Below are positions 8,166 to 15,273 of a stretch of DNA of 39,806 nucleotides, piece after piece (positions within the stretch are counted from its first letter, which is position 1; every line of letters begins with the position of its first letter). Location of the stretch: assembly GCF_018614415.1 (NCBI RefSeq), contig NZ_JAGGOO010000010.1, positions 71,344 to 111,149 on the forward strand, read 5' to 3'. Source of the stretch: Streptomyces sp. ISL-12. Lineage in GTDB: Bacteria; Actinomycetota; Actinomycetes; Streptomycetales; Streptomycetaceae. Position numbers and translations under genes: made by a program. The notes beneath the pieces were generated by a model. That model was given only the letters and a program-made list of their open reading frames with translations. It made no database searches and had not been told where the DNA came from.

Positions 8166-8620
8166 CCGGCCGGCTCCCCGCTCTCCGCCTCGGGTGTGTC
8201 GGTGACCGGCGGAAGCCCCTGCAACTGCCGGTACTGGTCCATGATGGCGGTGATCGCCTGGAGGTTCTCCCGCTTCATGCCGGCCGCCCGCATCGCCACG
8301 GCGCGTACGCCCGCCTGCCGCAGCGCCTCGACGGCGGCCAGTTCGCCCAGGACCGACTCGGCGACCTCGTCGTCGAAGAAGTAGGCGACCGACACACCGA
8401 AGAACCGCGCCAGGGCGGCCAGCAGGTCCGGCGAGGGGTTGGAACGCTTCCCCGTGCGCAGCTGTGACAGATACACGCCCCCGACCTTGAGATCGGGGTT
8501 GTTGCGCTTCAGCTCCTCCGCCACTTCGGCGTTGGTCCAGTGCTTGCCCTTGGGGCGGACCGTCCTGAAGAGGTCGTCCAGACGCTTGGCGAGCAGGGGT
8601 CGGTCGTCAGGCTCGGACAC
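8162..8620 (-). CDS. EspR-like XRE-family DNA-binding regulator
   Basis: A 152-residue helix-turn-helix protein. The N-terminal two thirds (LDDLFRTVRPKG, then TNAEVAEEL, YLSQLRTGKRSNPSPDLLAALARFFGV and YFFDDE) closely resemble, from memory, mycobacterial EspR, an architectural regulator of the ESX-1 secretion locus. The C-terminal helices (about residues 85-135) match the EspR dimerisation region in length. The following protease overlaps by four bases, an arrangement typical of a repressor and its ImmA/IrrE partner. The region upstream (8621-8760) holds direct and inverted repeats that may be its own sites. Regulator role is firm; any link to secretion is inference. Confidence 0.88.
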   Translation of the reverse strand: MSEPDDRPLLAKRLDDLFRTVRPKGKHWTNAEVAEELKRNNPDLKVGGVYLSQLRTGKRSNPSPDLLAALARFFGVSVAYFFDDEVAESVLGELAAVEALRQAGVRAVAMRAAGMKRENLQAITAIMDQYRQLQGLPPVTDTPEAESGEPAG

Positions 8621-8681
8621 GGGTGATCCTCCCTCCGGCGCCCCTCGGCTATGCCCTTGGCTATACGTCAGTTTCCCAGAT

Positions 8682-8747
8682 TAGCTGGCGGTTGACAATT
8701 GGGCATGTCTCCGCCAACGTTGGACGCGCCGATAGCTGGCAGTTAAC
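8682..8747. promoter_or_regulatory. Repeat-rich control region upstream of the EspR-like gene
   Basis: Two 15-base direct repeats, TAGCTGGCGGTTGAC at 8682-8696 and TAGCTGGCAGTTAAC at 8733-8747 (13 of 15 identical), start 51 bases apart, about five helical turns. A perfect 10-bp palindrome CCAACGTTGG at 8714-8723 lies between. Nearer the gene, GGCTATGC and GGCTATAC (8647-8654, 8659-8666) form another pair. The layout suits a looping or cooperative regulator, presumably the EspR-like protein. The rest of the 308-base gap (8621-8928) shows no gene. Confidence 0.5.
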
Positions 8748-8888
8748 TCGGTCCACGGGGGTGGCCGAGTTGGTTTCCGGCATCGGTCCGGCCGGTCCTC
8801 AGGGGGAGGGGCCGGTTCGGCCGGGTCGGGCGGGACCGCTCGGCCCGGCCTCGCTGACGGGCGGCCACGGGGCCCGGGCAGTAAAAGA

Positions 8889-8923
8889 CCCGCCCGGTCC
8901 GACGGGGGAGCGGACCGGGCGGG
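8889..8923 (-). terminator. Intrinsic terminator of the membrane-protein gene
   Basis: A perfect 13-bp stem (8889-8901 with 8911-8923) and a nine-base loop begin six bases beyond the stop of the leftward membrane-protein gene. On the minus strand it is followed by GTCTTTTACTG, a short U tract. This separates the TetR/membrane-protein pair from the EspR-like/protease pair, so they are probably two transcripts. Confidence 0.85.
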
Positions 8924-8928
8924 AGCTC

Positions 8929-10089
8929 TCAATTCACCTTGCCGAGCTTACGGTAGGCGGTGGCGACTTGGGTGAGCCAGGCGGTCTCCGCCGCGAAGTT
9001 GTCCGAATCACGATCTTCGAAGTCCGCGGCGTCCTTGTTGTCGTCCGGGACGGTGCCCGCCCGCTTGGCGCGCAGGGCCTGCCGGATCCGGGCGGCCTCG
9101 GCGAACGCCTGCCGCGACTCCTCGCTCGCCTCCGGACCCGGCCCGTCCGCGCCGCCCGCGCCGCGGTCGATGTAGGGACGCAGGTCCCGCCAGCCGTCCC
9201 GTATCTCCACCACCCGCCGGTGCAGGCGGTAGTCGAGGTCGGCGACCGAGGCCCCGGCCCCGGGCGGCTCCAGGGCGATGTCCGGGGAGGACTCGTACAG
9301 GTCACGCCAGAGCGGATACAGCACCCGGTACGACCGGTAACTGTCCGCCCACTCCACCAGTCTGACGGCCGGCGCGCCCCAGGAGGGCACGGTCAGGCTG
9401 ATCGAGAGGATGGTGATGCCGGCCGCGCTGAAGAGGTTGGAGGCGAGCGTCCAGGCTCCGATGTCGAGGCCGGCCGCGGCGGTGAGGATGTTGACCGTCC
9501 TGGCCGTGCAGTACAGGAACAGGACCACCGCCGCCACGGACAGCAGCCGCAGCGCCTGCCGCAGCGAGGGCTTGTCGGCCATCCGGGCGTAGGGACCGCA
9601 CTGCCGGAAGATGGTGACGCAGGGCACCGCCTGGGAGACGATGAAGAGCAGCAGATAGGTGAGGACCAGGGGCTGGCCGCTGCCGGTGTCGAAGTCGGAG
9701 GATGGCCGGCCGGTGCCGTCGGCGACGAGGAAGAGCACTGTCAGCACCACGTCGAGGGCGACGCCGGTGATCAGCCAGTAACGGCTCTTGCGGGCGGCCT
9801 CCGCCTCGGAGGCCGCCCAGTGCAGCAGGATGATCTGCGCGCTGACACAGAAGGCGACCGCCGAGAGGTGCATCACCAGGATGGCGAGGTTGCCCACGCC
9901 AAGGAAGGAGCCGTCGCCCATGGCCACGGCCCCCATGGTGAAGGTGAGGCACTGCAGCAGCAGCGTGGCCACCAGGGTGCGGTAGGCGCTGTCCCGCCAG
10001 TTGCGGCGCACCTGGCCCAGCCGGTACACGAGCGCGGCGTACGAGGACAGCGCCGCGATGGCGAAGCAGAGCGTTCTGATGGTGTTCAC
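8929..10089 (-). CDS. Multi-pass membrane protein, MAB_1171c/DUF6545-like
   Basis: A 386-residue integral membrane protein. The first ~240 residues form about seven hydrophobic segments (for example LCFAIAALSSYAALVYRL and YLLLFIVSQAVPCVTIF). The last ~140 residues are a soluble, charged cytosolic domain (ADLDYRLHRRVVEIRDGW onward). It resembles the uncharacterised MAB_1171c family, called putative transporters without experimental support known to me. GTG 10089 overlaps the stop of the TetR gene by four bases, so the two are co-translated and TetR probably controls the pair. Its association with EspR-like and ImmA/IrrE genes recurs, to my recollection, in Streptomyces. Function unknown. Confidence 0.82.
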   Translation of the reverse strand: MNTIRTLCFAIAALSSYAALVYRLGQVRRNWRDSAYRTLVATLLLQCLTFTMGAVAMGDGSFLGVGNLAILVMHLSAVAFCVSAQIILLHWAASEAEAARKSRYWLITGVALDVVLTVLFLVADGTGRPSSDFDTGSGQPLVLTYLLLFIVSQAVPCVTIFRQCGPYARMADKPSLRQALRLLSVAAVVLFLYCTARTVNILTAAAGLDIGAWTLASNLFSAAGITILSISLTVPSWGAPAVRLVEWADSYRSYRVLYPLWRDLYESSPDIALEPPGAGASVADLDYRLHRRVVEIRDGWRDLRPYIDRGAGGADGPGPEASEESRQAFAEAARIRQALRAKRAGTVPDDNKDAADFEDRDSDNFAAETAWLTQVATAYRKLGKVN

Positions 10090-10832
10090 GGCCCGTCGGT
10101 GTTCCCACCCGTGATCTCTTGCGCGGGAACCTCCAGCCCGATGCCCTCGGCCGCCACGGCGACGGCGAAGTCGAAGAACGCGGTCTGGTCGCTGACGCTG
10201 TCGTGGGTGCGGCTGAAGACCTGGAACACCAGCAGCCCGATCAGACCGCTCCACAGTACGATGCCGCGCTCGACGAGGTCCGCGTAGGGACCCTCGGGCG
10301 TCCCGCCGAACAGCGCCACGGCCTCCGGCCGCAGCAGCGGCGGCCCCGGTACCGTCCGCCGGGGCGGGGTCAGTTCGCCGGCCTCCAGCGCGGACCGCAC
10401 GATCCCGGCCAGCACCGCGGGCGTGCGCGAGGCGGGCGGGACGGTCTCCTGCGGGGCGTGGTAGCCCGGCACGGGGGAACCGTAGACGAGGGTGAACTCG
10501 GCGGTGTTGTCGAAGGACCACCGCCGCAGCGCCCGGGCGGCGGCGAGCAGCCGGGCGCCCGCCGAGGCCCCCGCCTCCCGCGCCTCCCGGTCGGCCCGCT
10601 CCATGGCGGCGCCGGACGCGTCGTAGGCGTCGATGATCAGGGCGGTCAACAGGTCGTCCCGGTGCGGGAAGACGGCTTCCACGTCGGTACGGGACAGGCC
10701 GCCGGCCTCGGCGACGGCGTCCAGGGACAGCTGTCCCGCCCCCAGCGTGCCCAGGAGCCGGCGTGCGGTGGTCTTGATGGCCGCCGTGGGCCCGACGGAG
10801 GTGTCGGCGGCGGGACTCGTTCCGGATTCCAT
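10086..10832 (-). CDS. TetR/AcrR-family transcriptional regulator
   Basis: A 248-residue TetR-family protein. The N-terminal helix-turn-helix (TLGAGQLSLDAVAEAGGLSRTDVEAVFPHRDDLLTALI, about residues 27-65) is recognisable though it lacks the usual YYHF signature, having VEAVFPHRDDL instead. The C-terminal ligand/dimer domain contains a WHG-like patch (GIVLWSGLIGLLVFQVF). ATG 10832 was chosen because earlier in-frame starts up to 10949 would overlap the neighbouring LysR gene; no ribosome site is seen, but a TACGGT box six bases before the ATG suggests a leaderless transcript. It is translationally coupled to the membrane protein, its likely target. Confidence 0.85.
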   Translation of the reverse strand: MESGTSPAADTSVGPTAAIKTTARRLLGTLGAGQLSLDAVAEAGGLSRTDVEAVFPHRDDLLTALIIDAYDASGAAMERADREAREAGASAGARLLAAARALRRWSFDNTAEFTLVYGSPVPGYHAPQETVPPASRTPAVLAGIVRSALEAGELTPPRRTVPGPPLLRPEAVALFGGTPEGPYADLVERGIVLWSGLIGLLVFQVFSRTHDSVSDQTAFFDFAVAVAAEGIGLEVPAQEITGGNTDGP

Positions 10833-10887
10833 GGTCAAACCGTACCCGTGAGTCACCACGGACAGGGGGCAGTTGAGCGGGTTCACG

Positions 10888-11739
10888 TCACTCGCGGTGG
10901 ACCGCGACCGCGGCCCGTACGAAGGACCGGACCAGCGGATCGGTGTCACCCGCCCGCCACGCCACCACCACCCGGCTCGGCGGCATGTCGGTCAGCGGCA
11001 CCACGGTGAGCCCCTCGCCGGGGTCGTGGCCCAGCGGCGTCATGCCGACCGTGCCGTTCCACAGCACGGCCTGCCGGCACTCCTGGACCGCGCGCACCAC
11101 CGGCCCCCGGCGCTCCTGCCCGCCGTTCCAGTACGACCGCCAGAGCGGATCGGTGCCCTCCGGGAACCGGAACCAGTCGCGCCCGGCCAGCTCGCCCAGG
11201 GCCAGCCCGGTGCGGCGGGCCAGCGGGTCGTCGGCGCGCAGCAGCGCCCCCACCGGATCGGCCCGCAGCACCCGCACGGTGAGGCCGGTCTCGTCGAACG
11301 GGCCGCGGGTCAGGGCGACATCGACCGTCCCGGCGCGCAGTCCGCAGGTCGGGTCGGTCAGGTCGGTGTTCCGGACGCGGACCTCGACGTGCGGGTGCCG
11401 CCGGCGGTAGGCGCGGGCCAGCCGTGCCGCGTCCGGGTCGCCGCCGTCGCCCAGGATGCCGACCGTGAGGGTGGCGTGGCCGGCCGCCGCGGCGACCCGG
11501 ACGCGGGCCTGGTCGGCGCGGTCCAGCACGGCGCGCGCCTCGTCGAGGAGGACCGTACCGACCGGGGTGAGCGCGACACCGGAGGGCGACCGGTCGAAGA
11601 GCGGGGCGCCGGTCTCGTGCTCCAGCCGCTTGATCGCCCGGCTCAGCGGCGGCTGGCTCATGTGCAGCCGGGCGGCGGCCCGCCCGAAGTGGAGTTCCTC
11701 GGCGACCGCCACGAAGTAGCGCAGCGTGCGTAGCTCCAT
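10888..11739 (-). CDS. LysR-family transcriptional regulator
   Basis: A 283-residue LysR-type regulator. The N-terminal helix-turn-helix is classical (MELRTLRYFVAVAEELHFGR, then AAARLHMSQPPLSRAIKRLE, residues 1-60), followed by a periplasmic-binding-protein-like effector domain to the C terminus. ATG 11739 gives the standard N terminus. It is transcribed away from the small remnant/DoxX pair, and a perfect T-N11-A palindrome lies nine bases upstream, so it probably autoregulates and controls those genes. The inducer is unknown. Confidence 0.93.
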   Translation of the reverse strand: MELRTLRYFVAVAEELHFGRAAARLHMSQPPLSRAIKRLEHETGAPLFDRSPSGVALTPVGTVLLDEARAVLDRADQARVRVAAAAGHATLTVGILGDGGDPDAARLARAYRRRHPHVEVRVRNTDLTDPTCGLRAGTVDVALTRGPFDETGLTVRVLRADPVGALLRADDPLARRTGLALGELAGRDWFRFPEGTDPLWRSYWNGGQERRGPVVRAVQECRQAVLWNGTVGMTPLGHDPGEGLTVVPLTDMPPSRVVVAWRAGDTDPLVRSFVRAAVAVHRE

Positions 11740-11747
11740 GCCGCGAC

Positions 11748-11764
11748 GATACCCGCGCGGTATC
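11748..11764. promoter_or_regulatory. LysR-box palindrome (T-N11-A)
   Basis: GATACC-CGCGC-GGTATC is a perfect inverted repeat with six-base arms. T11750 and A11762 give the classical T-N11-A spacing of LysR sites. It sits in the 80-base divergent gap between the LysR gene and the 24-codon frame that precedes doxX. Confidence 0.75.
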
Positions 11765-11819
11765 GGCCCGGTGGAACGGGTCTTGGACAGGCGCGGGGCC
11801 CCGGCGGTGGGATCGGGAC

Positions 11820-11894
11820 ATGACCGACACGCAACGCGCGAGCGCACGGCTCGCCGACCCCGCCACCGCCTTCCCCCGGGCGGTGGCCGCATGA
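11820..11894 (+). pseudogene. 24-codon remnant resembling the N terminus of a carboxymuconolactone decarboxylase-family gene
   Basis: An ATG-initiated frame of 24 codons whose TGA overlaps the DoxX ATG by four bases. Its product contains ARLADPATAFP, which resembles the start of AhpD-like carboxymuconolactone decarboxylase proteins, normally about 150 residues with a CxxC motif that is absent here. It looks like the leftover head of such a gene after an internal deletion fused its start region to doxX. It could still act as a leader peptide coupling translation to DoxX. The similarity is from memory and short, so the origin is uncertain. Confidence 0.5.
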
Positions 11895-12241
11895 ACCTCG
11901 CCTACTGGATCCTCGCCGGCCTGCTGGCGGCCTTCTACCTCTACAGCGGAGCGGTGAAGGCGGTACGGAGCCGGGATCGGCTGCGGCCGATGATGGCCTG
12001 GGTGGACAGCATGCCGATGGCGGCCGTCCGGGCCGTCGGACTCGTCGAAGTACTGGGCGCGGCCGGGCTGATCCTCCCCAGGCTGACCGGCATCGCCGCC
12101 TGGCTGTCCCCCGCCGCGGCGATCGGGTTCGTGCTCCTGCAAGTCGGCGCGACAGCAGTCCACTTGCGCATGGGGGACCGGCAGGTGGCCCTCAACGCCG
12201 TTCTGCTGCTCACCGCGGGGGCGGCGGCCTGGGCGGCCTGA
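11891..12241 (+). CDS. DoxX-family membrane protein
   Basis: A 116-residue protein with about four membrane helices (YWILAGLLAAFYLYSGAVKA, then AVGLVEVLGAAGLILP, LSPAAAIGFVLLQVGATAV and AVLLLTAGAAAWA), the size and pattern of small DoxX/DoxD-like proteins. These are linked with thiol and oxidative-stress handling in actinobacteria, but this one's partner is not determined. ATG 11891 overlaps the upstream 24-codon frame. Divergence from the LysR gene around a LysR box suggests control by it. It converges on the DUF574 gene four bases away. Confidence 0.85.
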   Translation: MNLAYWILAGLLAAFYLYSGAVKAVRSRDRLRPMMAWVDSMPMAAVRAVGLVEVLGAAGLILPRLTGIAAWLSPAAAIGFVLLQVGATAVHLRMGDRQVALNAVLLLTAGAAAWAA

Positions 12242-12245
12242 GCGC

Positions 12246-13067
12246 TCAGCTGTCCTTCCGGGCCACCCCGCCGTAGATGCCGATGGGCGGCGCGTCGGCC
12301 GCCGCCGGCTCCTCGGGGCGCCAGTCGGTGACCCGGACCAGCCCGGGGTCGATCAGGGAGAAGTCGCCGAAGAACTCCAGGACCCGGGCGTGCGGGCGGA
12401 GGTTCATGGACGCGGTGGCCTTGCGGTAGACGGCCGCCGCGTTCTCGCGCCGGTCCTCGTGGACGTCGCCGGTCGCGTGCGACAGGATCAGGTACGAGCC
12501 GGCCGGGAGGGCGTCGCGGAGGGTGGCGAGGATGCCGTCCGGGTCCTCGGAGTCGGGGATGAAGTGCACGACGGCCACGAGCAGCAGCGCGACCGGCTGG
12601 TCGAAGTCGATGAGCCTGCGTACGTCCGGGTGGTCGAGGACGGCCCGGGGGTCGCGCAGGTCGGCCAGGACGACGGAGGTGTCGGGCTCGTCGAGCAGCG
12701 CCATGGAGTGGGTGCTGACGATGGGGTCGTTGTCGACGTAGACGACGCGGGTGTCCGGCGCGACGGCCCGTGCGACCTGGTGCACGTTGGGCTCGGTGGG
12801 CAGGCCCGTGCCGATGTCCAGGATCTGCCGGATGCCGCACTCGGCGACCAGGTGCCGGACGGCGCGCAGCATGAAACGCCGGTTGGCGAGGGCGCCCGCC
12901 CGCACCTCCGGCGCCGCCTTCATGAACTCCTCCGCGGCTTCCTGGTCGACCTCGTAGTTGTTCTTCCCGCCGAGGAAGTAGTCGTACATCCGCGCCGGGT
13001 GCGGCCTGCTGGTGTCGATCCGGTGGGCGGGGGTGTCACTCCGGCCGTCGCTGCCGAGGGAGGTCAT
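12246..13067 (-). CDS. DUF574 S-adenosyl methyltransferase (Methyltransf_19)
   Basis: A 273-residue SAM-dependent methyltransferase-fold protein of a family greatly expanded in Streptomyces. The conserved N terminus RPHPARMYDYFLGGKNNYEVD and the SAM loop ILDIGTGLPTEPNVHQVA followed by VVYVDNDPIV (acidic ribose-binding position) identify it. ATG 13067 was chosen because it places the conserved N terminus about 20 residues in. It diverges from a WhiJ-like regulator, the usual setting; these genes are associated with development, but the methyl acceptor is unknown. Confidence 0.93.
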   Translation of the reverse strand: MTSLGSDGRSDTPAHRIDTSRPHPARMYDYFLGGKNNYEVDQEAAEEFMKAAPEVRAGALANRRFMLRAVRHLVAECGIRQILDIGTGLPTEPNVHQVARAVAPDTRVVYVDNDPIVSTHSMALLDEPDTSVVLADLRDPRAVLDHPDVRRLIDFDQPVALLLVAVVHFIPDSEDPDGILATLRDALPAGSYLILSHATGDVHEDRRENAAAVYRKATASMNLRPHARVLEFFGDFSLIDPGLVRVTDWRPEEPAAADAPPIGIYGGVARKDS

Positions 13068-13157
13068 GATGCCAGGCTCCGTCCTGAACTCGCGTGCCGC
13101 AGCCGCGTGTTGCCGGGGGTGAGCGGCGTCGGCTGCCGGTACGCATCTTGGCATGCT

Positions 13158-13214
13158 CCGGAACCCGGTCGAACACATGACGGGCCGGAACCCGTACACC
13201 GCGCTTTGTACGGG
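13158..13214. promoter_or_regulatory. Repeats in the divergent DUF574/WhiJ-like promoter region
   Basis: A perfect inverted repeat CCCGTACA-N8-TGTACGGG spans 13191-13214. A direct repeat CCGGAACCCG occurs at 13158-13167 and 13185-13194, the second overlapping the inverted repeat. They lie in the 240-base gap between the divergent genes, which shows no other gene, and are good candidates for binding by the XRE regulator. Confidence 0.55.
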
Positions 13215-13307
13215 CGCCGACGGCGTTGCGCGCGTATCCCGCCCGGAGGCCTGGCCGTTGTACCCGCCACAACGTGTGCCACACGGCGGAGAAGGGGGTC
13301 GGCGGTC

Positions 13308-14129
13308 ATGGCGAACAGTGGGGCGGTCGAGACGTCCGACAGTCTCAAGGCGTTCGGAGCGGCGTTGAAGGCGTTCCGGGAACGGGCGCGGCTGACACAG
13401 GAGCGACTCGCGGAAATCATCGAGTACTCGGTCGCCACCGTCGCCTCGGTCGAGCAGGGGCGGCGGCTGCCGTCGCCCTCGTTCATCGACCGGGTGGAGG
13501 AGGTGCTGGACGCGTTCGGTGTGCTGCGGGCCATGGCCCGGCACATCGGACGGGTGCGGGGGCTGGCGGTCTGGTTCCGGGAGTGGGCCCAACTGGAGGA
13601 GGCCGCGGTCACCCTGTGCACCTACGAATGCCGGGTCGTACCGGGGCTGTTGCAGACGGAGGCGTACACCCGCGCGGTCATGCTCAATGTGCCGCCACCG
13701 CCCAGCGAGGAGCAGTTGGAGGAGCGGATCGCCGCGCGGCGGGCCCGGCAGGAACTGCTGCGGCGCACGCCGCCGATCGCGTTCAGCTTCATCATCGAGG
13801 AGGCGGTGCTGCTGCGGCACATCGGAGGGGAGGAGGTCACCCGTGAGCTGATCGACCACCTCCTCGCCTGTATGGAGTTGTGGAACGTCGAGTTGCAGAT
13901 CATGCCGCTGCGGCAGCCCCATCACGCGGGCACGGATGGGCCCATGCGGCTGCTGGAGACTCCCGAGCGGCAGTGGGTGGGGTATTCGGAAGGGCAGAAG
14001 ACCGGACAACTCGTCACCGACCGAGAAGCGGTCAGTGTCATGCAGATGCGCTATGCGAAAATGCGTTCACAGGCCCTGTCTCCCGCGGACTCGGCCGAGT
14101 TGCTGCGACAGATGCGAGGAGCGCTATGA
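13308..14129 (+). CDS. WhiJ-like XRE regulator with DUF5753 domain
   Basis: A 273-residue regulator. Residues about 13-70 are an XRE helix-turn-helix (FRERARLTQERLAEIIEYSVATVASVEQGRRLP); the rest is the DUF5753 domain (WFREWAQLEEAAVTLCTYE, VVPGLLQTEAYTRAV, LRHIGGEEV, HHAGTDGPMRLLE). Proteins of this layout, such as WhiJ, act in Streptomyces development together with small DUF397 partners. The ATG at 13308 has an upstream AGGGGG. Its stop overlaps the DUF397 start by four bases (ATGA). A mutual regulator/antagonist pair is expected from the family. Confidence 0.93.
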   Translation: MANSGAVETSDSLKAFGAALKAFRERARLTQERLAEIIEYSVATVASVEQGRRLPSPSFIDRVEEVLDAFGVLRAMARHIGRVRGLAVWFREWAQLEEAAVTLCTYECRVVPGLLQTEAYTRAVMLNVPPPPSEEQLEERIAARRARQELLRRTPPIAFSFIIEEAVLLRHIGGEEVTRELIDHLLACMELWNVELQIMPLRQPHHAGTDGPMRLLETPERQWVGYSEGQKTGQLVTDREAVSVMQMRYAKMRSQALSPADSAELLRQMRGAL

Positions 14130-14302
14130 GCGAGCTGGACTGGTTCAAGAGCAGCTACAGCGGGTCCGAGGGCGATGACTGCGTGGAGATAGCGCACGCC
14201 TCCGGTGGTGTGCGGGTCCGTGACTCCAAGGAGGCGGACGGGCCGTCCTTCGCCGTCACCTCCGCCGCCTGGGGTGACTTCATCGGGTTCGTCGGCGACT
14301 GA
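14126..14302 (+). CDS. DUF397 small acidic protein
   Basis: A 58-residue DUF397 protein with the family pattern LDWFKSSYSG, then DDCVEIA, VRVRDSKEADGPSF and the C-terminal WGDFIGFV. These small proteins accompany WhiJ-like regulators and are thought to modulate them. The ATG overlaps the regulator's stop codon, so expression is coupled. The length is normal for the family. Confidence 0.93.
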   Translation: MSELDWFKSSYSGSEGDDCVEIAHASGGVRVRDSKEADGPSFAVTSAAWGDFIGFVGD

Positions 14303-14360
14303 CCGGGGCGGGACCGCCACTCGACGCTCGCCGTACTCACGTCACCCGCAGGGGGTTGCC

Positions 14361-15266
14361 GTGCACCGCACCGGCGCACCGCTCATCGAAGAGTTCTCCG
14401 TGGCCGACAAGGAGGCCGGGCCCTACGGGATCGCGGCCGGGCCCGACGGCGCCCTGTGGCTCACCTTCGCGCACGCCGGTCGCGTCGCGCGTCTCACGCC
14501 CGACGGGGGAGTCACGGAGTATCCGCTGGACTCTCCCTCGTGCCGGCCCACCGTCATCACCGCCGGGCCGGACCGGGCGCTGTGGTTCACCCGGTCCCAG
14601 GACCACCGCATCGGCCGCCTCACCCCGGACGGGGAGCAGGAGTCGTTCCCCTTGCCGACGCCCGACGGCGGGCCTTTCGGCATCGTGGCGGGTCCGGACG
14701 GCGCCCTGTGGTTCACGGAGATGAACACCAGCCGTGTCGGCCGCGTCACGACCGGGGGAGAGGTGACCGAGTTCGGCCTTCCGGTCACCGGCGCCTTCCC
14801 CGCGGCGATCACGGCGGGCCCGGACGGCGCCCTGTGGTGCGCGCTCAACCAGGCCAACGCCATCGGGCGCGTCACCACCGGCGGGGACGTCACCGTCCAC
14901 CCGCTGCCCACCGCGGACGCCGCGCCCGTGGGGATCACCAGTGACGGTACGGCCCTGTGGTTCGTCGAGATCGGGGCGGGCCAGGTCGGCAGGGTCTCGG
15001 TGGACGGCGAGATCACGGAGTTCCCGCTGCCCGACCGCACGGCCCGGCCGCACGCCATCACGGCCGTCGCGGCCGGGGACTGCTGGTTCACCGAGTGGGG
15101 CGCGGGCCGCGTCGGTCACCTCACCGTCAGCGGCGACGGGACGGCGGAGATCACCGCGTACGACCTGCCGTCGCCGTCGTCCGAACCGCACGGCATCACC
15201 CTCGGGCCCGACGGCGCGCTGTGGGTGGCCCTGGAGACAGGGGCAGTCGCGCGGGTGGTGCCGTAG
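14361..15266 (+). CDS. vgb: Streptogramin B lyase (virginiamycin B lyase, Vgb-type)
   Basis: A 301-residue seven-bladed beta-propeller made of repeats with GPDGALWFTE and IGRxTxxGE motifs. Vgb enzymes linearise type B streptogramins by an elimination at the ester bond and need Mg2+. The four catalytic residues of staphylococcal Vgb (His228, Glu268, His270, Glu284, from memory) appear to match His231 (RPHAI), Glu275 and His277 (EPHGI) and Glu292 here, and the length is the same. GTG 14361 has AGGGGG five bases upstream. No streptogramin biosynthesis gene is in the window, so this is probably intrinsic resistance. It ends seven bases from the convergent coiled-coil gene. Confidence 0.87.
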   Translation: MHRTGAPLIEEFSVADKEAGPYGIAAGPDGALWLTFAHAGRVARLTPDGGVTEYPLDSPSCRPTVITAGPDRALWFTRSQDHRIGRLTPDGEQESFPLPTPDGGPFGIVAGPDGALWFTEMNTSRVGRVTTGGEVTEFGLPVTGAFPAAITAGPDGALWCALNQANAIGRVTTGGDVTVHPLPTADAAPVGITSDGTALWFVEIGAGQVGRVSVDGEITEFPLPDRTARPHAITAVAAGDCWFTEWGAGRVGHLTVSGDGTAEITAYDLPSPSSEPHGITLGPDGALWVALETGAVARVVP

Positions 15267-15273
15267 CCGGTCT

